NCBI GenBank assembly: GCA_046329495.1
Contig: JAXLUO010000002.1
Coordinates: 186,001 to 250,000 of the forward strand
DNA from: Bog-950 sp046329495
GTDB taxonomy: Bacteria; Bacteroidota; Bacteroidia; Chitinophagales; LD1
DNA: 64,000 nucleotides
Direction: 5' to 3'
Below are positions 25,499 to 32,680 of this stretch, piece after piece. Made by a program: the position numbers and the translations under genes. The stretch's first letter is position 1. Each line of letters starts with the position of its first letter. Under the pieces are notes generated by a model. The model had not been told where the DNA came from. It did not search any database and saw only the letters and a program-made list of their open reading frames with translations.

Positions 25499-25563
25499 TG
25501 CGAATATTTCGCAAAACGAAGATGCGCGTATTTTTCGCAAGTACACAAGCGAATTTTTCACAA
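25499..25563. promoter_or_regulatory. Three iterated operator-like sites upstream of squalene synthase
   Basis: GCGAATATTTCGCAA (25500-25514), GCGTATTTTTCGCAA (25526-25540) and GCGAATTTTTCACAA (25549-25563) repeat at spacings of 26 and 23 bases, 24 to 87 bases before the start codon. The first is a near-perfect palindrome (TGCGAA-TAT-TTCGCA). No known regulator is assigned. Confidence 0.65.
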
Positions 25564-25697
25564 AATGGTGTTGGTACACTTAATTTATGCTAAATCAAAC
25601 ACTTACAACTGTTAAAGTTGGTCTTATAAGGGCAAGCACCTGCTACCCGTAACCGAAATTGGTACAGCAAACCTGAGTGCAACCGATCTAAAACACG

Positions 25698-26435
25698 TTA
25701 ATATAAATCGCTCTTCATAACTCCCCACTTACATAAGCGGTGCAAAAGCGACACCTTTAGGCAGCCAATGCCATAGGTCATACTGCGGCTGAAGTTGATA
25801 GAGCTGGCCTCCTCAAAGTACTTGGTAGGGCAGGTTACTTCGGCTATTTCAAAGCCGGCGTAAAATATCTGCGAAAGCATTTGATTATCAAACACAAAGT
25901 CATCGGAGTTGTTCATAAACTTAATGCCGGTTAACACCTCCTTGCTAAATGCCCGGTAACCGGTGTGATATTCCGATAACTTCTCACCCAACAGCACATT
26001 TTGGGTAAAGGTTAAAAAGCGGTTAAATACATACTTATACAGGGGCATGCCGCCTTTTAAGGCTCCACCACCCAGTATCCGCGAACCCAACACCACCGGA
26101 TATACCTCGTTACCTATTATGCTTATCATCGCCATCAGCAACTTGGGGGTATACTGGTAATCGGGGTGCAGCATTACCACAATATCGGCACCCAACTCCA
26201 GCGCTTTGGTGTAGCAGGTTTTCTGGTTGCCACCGTAACCTTTGTTCTTTTCGTGGCGGATAATGTGCTGTATACCCAACTGCTTGCCTACCTCAATGGT
26301 GTTATCCTTGCTGGCGTCATCCACCAATATCACAAAATCAACCACTTCCAGTGGTATTTCCCGGTAAGTTTGTTCAAGGGTTTTACTGGCATTATAGGCT
26401 GGTAAAACTACCGCTACTTTTTTGTTCTTATACAT
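25698..26435 (-). CDS. Family 2 glycosyltransferase (polyprenyl-phosphate sugar transferase type)
   Basis: A 245-aa GT-A fold enzyme starting MYKNKKVAVVLPAYNASKTLEQTYREIP, with the acidic nucleotide-sugar motif VDDASKDNT (around 38-46) and the HPDYQY segment (around 95), resembling dolichol-phosphate mannose synthase without C-terminal helices. It probably moves a hexose from a nucleotide sugar to a polyprenyl phosphate. It is divergent from the group 1 glycosyltransferase at 26497, with start regions close together, so the cluster likely shares regulation. It lies upstream of the squalene operon in the same direction, but a 221-base gap with its own operators separates them. Confidence 0.9.
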   Translation of the reverse strand: MYKNKKVAVVLPAYNASKTLEQTYREIPLEVVDFVILVDDASKDNTIEVGKQLGIQHIIRHEKNKGYGGNQKTCYTKALELGADIVVMLHPDYQYTPKLLMAMISIIGNEVYPVVLGSRILGGGALKGGMPLYKYVFNRFLTFTQNVLLGEKLSEYHTGYRAFSKEVLTGIKFMNNSDDFVFDNQMLSQIFYAGFEIAEVTCPTKYFEEASSINFSRSMTYGIGCLKVSLLHRLCKWGVMKSDLY

Positions 26436-26496
26436 GGTTGATTACGGCGTGCTGTCGGCCCTTTTTCTACTTTCGCCCACAAATCTAAAAAAGCTG

Positions 26497-27714
26497 ATGA
26501 CTGTTCAAGGCCAAAAGCCTTTGCGCATTTTAATATTACTCAACCGCATTCCCTGGCCGTTAAACGATGGCGGGGCTATCGGCGCCTACAACTTTGTAAA
26601 GGGGTACGCCGAAGCCGGTTGTGAAGTTACTATGCTGGCCATGAACACCACCAAGCACTTTGTGCAACCCGAAACCATTGCCGCACAATTCAATAAATAC
26701 GGCAAGGTGCATACCGTAACTATCGATAACCGCCTGAAGCCTGCCGGGGCACTCAAAAGCCTGCTCAATGGCTCTTCCTACGTTATCAGCCGCTTTGTAA
26801 CCAACGAGTATAACCAGGCCCTCCTTCAGCTACTGCAACAACATACTTACGATGTAGTGCATGTAGATGGTTTGCCGCCTGCCGCTTATATACCCACCAT
26901 CCGGGCGCACAGCAAAGCACGCATCAGTATGCGGGCCCATAATGTGGAACACGGCATTTGGCAGCGTGTGGCGGCACAGGAAGCCAATCCGCTCAAAAAG
27001 CTCTACATCAGCCTCGAGGCAAAGCGCCTGCAACAGTTCGAAAGCAATGCGGCCGGGCAGTGCGACGTAGTAATGGCCATCAGCCGCGAGGACGAAACCG
27101 CTCTTAAAGCCCTCAACCCCGCTATTAAAACCATCGTAGTGCCTGCCGGTATGGATGTAAACGACATCCGCGAGAACAGCAACTTCAGCGCAACGGACCT
27201 ATGCTTTATAGGTGCCTTCGACTGGATGCCCAACCTGCAGGGTATTGAGTGGTTCCACCGCGAAGTATGGCCCGCCCTCAGCACAAACTTCCCCGCCATT
27301 AACTTCTTAATAGCCGGCAAAAAAATGCCCGAGAGCATTAAAAAGCTGGGCGATAGCCGCTTTGTAACCGTTGGCGAAGTGCCCGATGCCAAGGTCTTTA
27401 TGCTGGAACACGGCATCATGATTGTGCCCATTGTTTCGGGTAGCGGTATCCGTATTAAAATACTGGAAGGCATGGCCCTCGGCAAATGCATCATCGCTAC
27501 CCCTATTGCTGCCGAAGGTTTAGGCTTAACCGATGGCGAGAACATATTGATAGCCGAAACCGCCGCCGACTTCATCCGTCAACTAAACCGGTGCCTTACC
27601 GATGCCTCCTTTGCCCCGCGTATTGGTGCCGCAGCACATAGCTTTGCCTACAACACCTACCGTAACCGCAGCATATTCCATAACCTTATAACCTATTACC
27701 GCACCCTGGCATGA
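26497..27714 (+). CDS. Group 1 (GT4-like) glycosyltransferase
   Basis: A 405-aa GT-B fold enzyme. N-terminal domain PLRILILLNRIPWPLNDGG with the Gly-rich acceptor loop, MRAHNVEHGIWQRVA in the middle, and the donor-binding half with FIGAFDWMPNLQGIEWF, VPIVSGSGIRIKILEGMALGK (the E-x7-E region) near residues 345-365. Such enzymes build surface glycans or LPS. ATG 26497 was chosen because upstream residues up to 26422 overlap the divergent gene and show no similarity. Its stop overlaps the next start by 4 bases (ATGA), so translation is coupled with the following glycosyltransferase. Confidence 0.92.
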   Translation: MTVQGQKPLRILILLNRIPWPLNDGGAIGAYNFVKGYAEAGCEVTMLAMNTTKHFVQPETIAAQFNKYGKVHTVTIDNRLKPAGALKSLLNGSSYVISRFVTNEYNQALLQLLQQHTYDVVHVDGLPPAAYIPTIRAHSKARISMRAHNVEHGIWQRVAAQEANPLKKLYISLEAKRLQQFESNAAGQCDVVMAISREDETALKALNPAIKTIVVPAGMDVNDIRENSNFSATDLCFIGAFDWMPNLQGIEWFHREVWPALSTNFPAINFLIAGKKMPESIKKLGDSRFVTVGEVPDAKVFMLEHGIMIVPIVSGSGIRIKILEGMALGKCIIATPIAAEGLGLTDGENILIAETAADFIRQLNRCLTDASFAPRIGAAAHSFAYNTYRNRSIFHNLITYYRTLA

Positions 27715-28907
27715 TAGCAGCCCAAGTCATATTCTGGTTTTGCGCCGCTTGTATGGTTCATTCCTACGTGCTGTATCCGCTGTTGCTGCAACTGCTGGCT
27801 TCCGGCAAGCAGCAGAATCAGGTGGTATTTACCGCTGACGATGCTAACCTGCCCATGCTGTATATCGTGTTCGCCGCCTATAACGAAGAACGCATCCTGC
27901 GGCAGAAGTTAGAAAGCGTATTTGCTACCACCTACCCAGTGCATAAGTTCAGCGTGCTGGTGGGTAGCGATAATTCAAGCGATAGCACCAATGCTATACT
28001 GGCCGAGTTTGCTGCTAAACACGCGCAACTCAATTGGGTTAACTTTCCCGGCCGCACGGGCAAGTCGGGCATCGTTAATCAACTGGTGGCCTCCCTGCAA
28101 CAGCAATACAATCTGGGTGCCGAAAGCGCTTTTGTGTTTACCGATGCCAACGTGCTGTTTACTCCTGCTACCCTTTTTCAACTGGCTAAACATTTCCGCA
28201 ACCCTGCAATAGGCCAGGTAGGTGCTAATGTGCTAAACCGCGGCATGCAGGCCGATGGAATTTCGGTGCAGGAAGAAGCCTATATACAGCGCGAAAACCG
28301 CATCAAGTATTGGGAGGGCCTCAACTGGGGCACCATGATGGGTGCCTTTGGTGCCTGCTATGCCATGCGCTGCAACTTATGGACCCCCATACCCAAAGCC
28401 TTTTTAATGGAGGATTTCTTCCTGAGCCTGCACATCCTTAAAACCGGCAGTAAGGCCATCTTCGAAATGCAGGCTGTTTGCTACGAGGATGTAAGCAACG
28501 AGTTGCAGGAAGAATACAAGCGCAAAACCCGCATACAGGCCGGCAACTGGCAAAACCTGGGCGTTTACTGGCCCTTGTTGCTAAAGCCCGGCGCCTTGTC
28601 GTTCACCTTCCTTTCGCACAAGGTGCTGCGCTGGTTAGGCCCGGTATTTATAGCCCTGGCTTATGGCAGCAACCTGGCCTTAATTGCCTATTCACCGTTT
28701 TATCTAACAACGTTTGTTATACAGAATCTATTTTTGATCTCGCCGGTGCTGGATGGACTGCTGAACCGCATAGGCATACATAACCGCCTGCTGCGGTTTG
28801 TAGCTTATTTTTGCAGCATGAACATGGCCCTGGTAAGTGGTTTTATTATGTATGCAAAAGGCATAAACACCAGCGCCTGGAGCCCCACTAAACGCAACCT
28901 CGATTAA
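27711..28907 (+). CDS. Membrane-bound family 2 glycosyltransferase
   Basis: A 398-aa protein with an N-terminal membrane helix (IAAQVIFWFCAACMVHSYVLYPLLLQLL), a GT-A domain with YIVFAAYNEERILRQKLES, VGSDNSSDST and VFTDANVLF, a downstream AYIQRENRIKYWEG and RKTRIQAGNWQ (the R-x-R-W-like acceptor region), and two to three C-terminal helices (FIALAYGSNLALIAYSP, FCSMNMALVSGFIMYAKG). It fits processive or polyprenyl-linked glycan synthases of the membrane. Coupled by 4-base overlap to the preceding GT4 gene, and 28 bases before ribBA. Confidence 0.92.
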   Translation: MIAAQVIFWFCAACMVHSYVLYPLLLQLLASGKQQNQVVFTADDANLPMLYIVFAAYNEERILRQKLESVFATTYPVHKFSVLVGSDNSSDSTNAILAEFAAKHAQLNWVNFPGRTGKSGIVNQLVASLQQQYNLGAESAFVFTDANVLFTPATLFQLAKHFRNPAIGQVGANVLNRGMQADGISVQEEAYIQRENRIKYWEGLNWGTMMGAFGACYAMRCNLWTPIPKAFLMEDFFLSLHILKTGSKAIFEMQAVCYEDVSNELQEEYKRKTRIQAGNWQNLGVYWPLLLKPGALSFTFLSHKVLRWLGPVFIALAYGSNLALIAYSPFYLTTFVIQNLFLISPVLDGLLNRIGIHNRLLRFVAYFCSMNMALVSGFIMYAKGINTSAWSPTKRNLD

Positions 28908-28935
28908 CAAACGTGGCTTATAAATTTTTAGCAAT

Positions 28936-30222
28936 ATGAAAAGCAAAAGCAAACTGAACACCATACCCGAAGCTATCGACGATATAAAGAAGGGCAAACT
29001 GATTATTGTAGTAGATGATGAAGACCGCGAGAACGAGGGCGACTTTATTGCCGCCGCGCGTTGCGTTACCCCCGAAATGATCAACTTTATGGCTACCCAC
29101 GGGCGTGGTTTAATTTGCATGCCTATGGACGAAGAACTATGCGAACGCATGGACCTTCCACTGATGGTTAAAACCAACTCCTCGCACCACGAAACCGCCT
29201 TTACCGTATCGGTTGATTTAATTGGCCACGGCTGCACCACCGGCATTAGCGCGCACGACCGTGCTAAAACTGTGCAACGCTTAATAGCTAAAGATGCCAA
29301 ACCCGAGGACTTTGCCCGCCCCGGCCACATCTTCCCTTTACGTGCTAAAACAGGTGGTGTGCTGCGCCGCGCCGGACATACCGAAGCTACCATCGACCTG
29401 GCCCGCATGGCAGGTTTTGAATCAGCCGGTGTGTTGGTTGAAATTATGAATGCCGATGGCAGCATGGCCCGCATGCCGCAACTGTTGCAGATCGCCAAAA
29501 AGTTAAAGCTCAAAATCATATCTATAAAAGATTTGATTGAATACCGCATGGAGCACGATAGCCTTATTAAGCGCGAAGTAGAGGTAGACATGCCCACTAA
29601 ATATGGCCACTTCCGCGTACGGGCTTACAGACAGCAGGGTGGGCAGGAGCCGCACCTGGCCATCATCAAAGGCTCGTGGAAGAAGAACGAACCCGTGCTG
29701 GTGCGCGTGCACAGCAGTTGCCTTACCGGCGATATTATGGGCTCGCTGCGTTGCGATTGCGGCGACCAGTTAAGCTGTGCCCTCCAGCGTATTGAGCAGG
29801 AAGGCAAAGGCGTAGTGCTGTATATGCAGCAGGAAGGCCGCGGCATCGGCTTGCTGAACAAGCTAAAAGCCTACCAACTACAGGAACAGGGCATGGACAC
29901 CTACCAGGCCAACCTGCACCTGGGCTTACCTATGGATGCCCGCGACTATGGCGTTGGCGCACAAATCCTGCACGACCTCGGCATCAGCAAAATGAAGCTG
30001 ATGACCAACAACCCTAAAAAGCGCGTAGGCCTAATTGGCTATGGTTTAGAGATTGTAGACAACGTGCCGTTAGAAGTAGCCCCCAACCCGCACAACCAAC
30101 GCTACCTGGAAGCCAAAAAAGAAATCGGCGGGCACGATATACTTGCTTCAGCTAAAACGGCGGTTACCAAAGCTAAAACGACTAAACCTGTTGCAAAAAA
30201 GAAAGCGGCGAAGAAGAAGTAG
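28936..30222 (+). CDS. ribBA: RibBA: DHBP synthase / GTP cyclohydrolase II
   Basis: A 428-aa bifunctional enzyme for the two entry reactions of riboflavin synthesis. Residues about 5-205 are 3,4-dihydroxy-2-butanone-4-phosphate synthase with DDEDRENEGDFI and TGGVLRRAGHTEA; about 210-400 are GTP cyclohydrolase II with zinc-binding cysteines in SSCLTGD and RCDCGDQL, catalytic QQEGRGIGL and NNPKKRVGL. After that comes an unusual 30-residue Lys/Ala/Thr-rich tail ending KKKAAKKK. It likely shares a transcript with the glycosyltransferases, 28 bases upstream. No FMN riboswitch was seen. The 1.86-kb non-coding start of the accessory island follows. Confidence 0.97.
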   Translation: MKSKSKLNTIPEAIDDIKKGKLIIVVDDEDRENEGDFIAAARCVTPEMINFMATHGRGLICMPMDEELCERMDLPLMVKTNSSHHETAFTVSVDLIGHGCTTGISAHDRAKTVQRLIAKDAKPEDFARPGHIFPLRAKTGGVLRRAGHTEATIDLARMAGFESAGVLVEIMNADGSMARMPQLLQIAKKLKLKIISIKDLIEYRMEHDSLIKREVEVDMPTKYGHFRVRAYRQQGGQEPHLAIIKGSWKKNEPVLVRVHSSCLTGDIMGSLRCDCGDQLSCALQRIEQEGKGVVLYMQQEGRGIGLLNKLKAYQLQEQGMDTYQANLHLGLPMDARDYGVGAQILHDLGISKMKLMTNNPKKRVGLIGYGLEIVDNVPLEVAPNPHNQRYLEAKKEIGGHDILASAKTAVTKAKTTKPVAKKKAAKKK

Positions 30223-31528
30223 TCATTAGTTTAAAATTTAAAGTTTAATACAAATACATTGCCACGGATTAAAACCGTTTGTTGTTTGGCGTTTGTTGTT
30301 TGTGGTTTTACTCAAAGAGTGAGCCACATATAAAGGTTGAACAACTGTGCTAAGGTTTGATTGGTTTTAATAGGAAATGATAGGAATTGATTGGTTTTGC
30401 CAATATACCTATCAATCCTATCATATCCGGCCGGGGCTGCAAAAAGGTTACAAAAGGTTACATTGATTTTTGGGTTACACTTTTAATAGAACACTGATAA
30501 ACGCTGATTTTTATGATTTACGCTGCCATTTGGGGTTAAAAGCGTTTCTGATCTGAAAAAGGTTACAAAAGGTTACATAGATTTTGGGGTTACACTTAAT
30601 TAGTTTTGAGTTAGGAGTGATGAGTTTTGAGTTTGAAAACAGAATACATTGCCACGGATTACACGGATGAACACGGATAAAAAATGCTTGTCGTTAGGCG
30701 TTAGGGATCTCTTGACGGGTGCGCTCTTTTCTTAAGCTCAGAAATTTTAGAGTTATCCACACTGCTTGTGCATGCTTGTGCAAGTTTTTGCTTGTGCACA
30801 AGTTACAGAAAAATTCATATGAGCGATTTTTGTGTTAAATCGATGGAAAATGAATGGTTTCACACTAAGGCCCAAAGGATTTTAACAGTGGAACTTTACA
30901 CTTCTTTACACTTTCTGTAAAGTGCGGCCTTAAATTCGATACCTAACTTTACACTCCTTTACACTTTTGTCTGAACCAGGATTCGTAGGATTAGCGGATT
31001 TTAGGATTAACAGCCGCTGTATCGTCCTGAAAAAAGTTGACAAAAGTTTACATTGAAATGTAAACTTTACACTTTCGGAAGAGAGAACAGAAGGTCCTAA
31101 ATCTCCTCTTTTTGCCTTTTTTGAATCAGAAATAGCCTGATTCAGTTCTTTTAAGGGATCACTGCAGTTGTTATGGAGCCTAAAAGTTGACATAAGTTGA
31201 TGTTGAAGTGTAAACTTTTTGTTTTCCGGGGGCGGGCAGTTTGTTCATGCATTTGGAAACGGCACACATTAGCTAAGTTTTCATTTGTGCAGATTTGTGC
31301 AGTTGATTTTGCGTGCACAAATTGCCAAAAAAGTAATATGAATGCGGGATAGGCATGGTGGTGCCGGCCGGCTTGTGGCGCTGGTGTCGTGTTTTCGCGG
31401 TTTCAAAGAACGGATTAAGCGTTATGACGTAAATGTAATTATAATTGAAACATTTTACAATAATTGTTTGTTAAAAATAATATTGGGTTAGATTGAGTTA
31501 TGGGTGGTGGGTATGTGATTAGGCCGAA
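30223..31528. repeat. Non-coding mosaic of diverged short-word repeats
   Basis: About 1.3 kb with no credible gene. It contains families in which one private word recurs at about 8-20 base steps. GGTTACA units: 30441-30484 and 30556-30597. GTTGACA/GTTTACA units: 31030-31075 and 31182-31220. TTGTGCA units: 30763-30798 and 31285-31317. CTTTACACT pairs: 30893-30914 and 30946-30967. AGGATT words: 30977-31014. ACRCTGAT words: 30489-30524. GCCACGGAT words: 30258-30269 and 30650-30678. A perfect DnaA-box sequence, TTATCCACA, lies at 30753-30761. A minus-strand frame at 30930-31193 runs through these repeats and is not counted as a gene. Confidence 0.8.
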
Positions 31529-31640
31529 GTGTGCCGACCACCCCGTCAAGAATATGTTTCACATATTCTTGACACCCCTCCTGAATCAGGAGGGGAATTT
31601 TAACAGCACAGCCTCGGCGAGGCTGGTGGAGAGTTGCGTT
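31529..31640 (+). repeat. Modular hairpin repeat, copy H1
   Basis: Left flank GTGCCGACCACCCC; stem 1 GTCAAGAATATGT/ACATATTCTTGAC (31545-31573, 13 bp); stem 2 CCCCTCCTGA/TCAGGAGGGG (31575-31595) with a single A between; GGAATTTTAA; stem 3 AGCCTC/GAGGCT (31610-31624); tail GTTGCGTTT. Confidence 0.85.
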
Positions 31641-31677
31641 TATAGATGAAGTTGTTTAGTAGCTGTGTTTGTACTTC

Positions 31678-31742
31678 AAGTTCCCCTCCTTGGTAAGGAG
31701 GGGTGTCCGAACTGTGTGGAACGCAGGTTGGACGGGGTGGTT
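31678..31742 (-). repeat. Modular hairpin repeat, inverted copy H2
   Basis: Reverse orientation copy: AAGTTCCCCTCCTT, loop GGT, AAGGAGGGG (stem 2), then GTCC ... GGAC as a weak stem 1 and GGGGTGGT as the flank. It faces H1 across about 40 bases. Confidence 0.75.
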
Positions 31743-31800
31743 GCGCACTTGCTCACTTAGCGCTTAACTCAGTTTTTGGGGTAGTGCTTTTTGTGGAGGT

Positions 31801-31912
31801 TTGGTGTTTAAGCTGGAGTCTGCCGACCACCCCGGCAAGAATCCGGTTCCCGTATTCTTGCCACCCCTCCTGATTCAGGAGGGGAATTTAGAGCAGCCAG
31901 CCCCGGCGGGGC
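31801..31912 (+). repeat. Modular hairpin repeat, copy H3
   Basis: Flank GTTTAAGC ... TGCCGACCACCCC; stem 1 GGCAAGAAT/ATTCTTGCC (31834-31862); stem 2 CCCCTCCTGA/TCAGGAGGGG (31864-31884, central base T instead of A); stem 3 GCCCC/GGGGC (31900-31912), a paired change relative to H1. Confidence 0.85.
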
Positions 31913-32084
31913 GGCCTGTTTGTAGAACCGGTAGAATAAATGAATGAAGCGCCGTAGGTGCGGTCTATAGTAAAAGTAAAGTGCATGATATTTCTTAATG
32001 ATTAAATAAAGACATTAATGCTGCATAAAACATAAATTTGCTTGATTATTTATTTATACTATATTTAAATTTAAAATCAATTTT

Positions 32085-32525
32085 ATGAGAAAAGGCATTT
32101 TTTTATTTATCACTATAACGATGGGCGTAATGCTTAGTGCTCAGCAAAATTGTCCAGAACCTAAAGAAGAAAATTATAAGAAGGTAATGAGTTCTGCATT
32201 TGCGGAAGAATACAAGAAATGCCCTGTAACAATTGTTGCGGAATATTTTGGAGAAGGCTATTTAACAAATTGGCGGAAGCCTTATAAGTTGAAGGATATG
32301 TATTTTTTTCAGTGTGTAAATGTTGGCGAACAAGGGAAGCCCGCACCTTTAAGCAATGAAATGGCTGGCGATTTTTTTGTGATTGACAAGGCCAAAGCTG
32401 ATTTGGTTTTAAACTTAAAGAAAGGAGACAAATTAAAATTGACAGGTGTTACGTTTGTTCAAAATTATGTTGGAGTTGAAATGAGCACATTTTTTATAGT
32501 CGACAAGGTTCAAAAAATTAATTAA
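32085..32525 (+). CDS. Small secreted hypothetical protein (146 aa)
   Basis: Signal peptide MRKGIFLFITITMGVMLSAQ is followed by a 125-residue domain with an early Cys pair region (NCPEPKEENYKKVM ... KKCPVTIVAEYFGEGYL) and a strand-rich second half (KAKADLVLNLKKGDKLKLTGVTFVQNYVGVEMS) that resembles an OB-like barrel. I do not recognise a named family. The gene is clearly more AT-rich than its neighbours. It sits alone between the hairpin repeats and hsdR, so it belongs to the accessory island; a -7-like TAAATTTG is at 32033-32040. It could be cargo of a past transfer. Confidence 0.72.
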   Translation: MRKGIFLFITITMGVMLSAQQNCPEPKEENYKKVMSSAFAEEYKKCPVTIVAEYFGEGYLTNWRKPYKLKDMYFFQCVNVGEQGKPAPLSNEMAGDFFVIDKAKADLVLNLKKGDKLKLTGVTFVQNYVGVEMSTFFIVDKVQKIN

Positions 32526-32680
32526 AAATCAACTACAGGACAGATAAAGTCATCTGAAATGGTTTCTATGATCCTGTAAAAGAGTTTTAAAATCTATTTT
32601 GTGTTTTCATAGAAAAGCTGTGGTTGATACTAAAACACAGGGTGTGTAATCTCTTGTCCTTAGACCTTTTTAGCGAAAAA

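Noticed and set aside
30930..31193. Minus-strand 87-codon frame
   Set aside because: It is composed of the word repeats (CTTTACACT and GTTGACA units); the protein has no domain and odd composition.
30223..31528. Possible replication origin
   Set aside because: Only one DnaA box was seen, with no box cluster or AT-rich unwinding element; kept only as a low-interest note.
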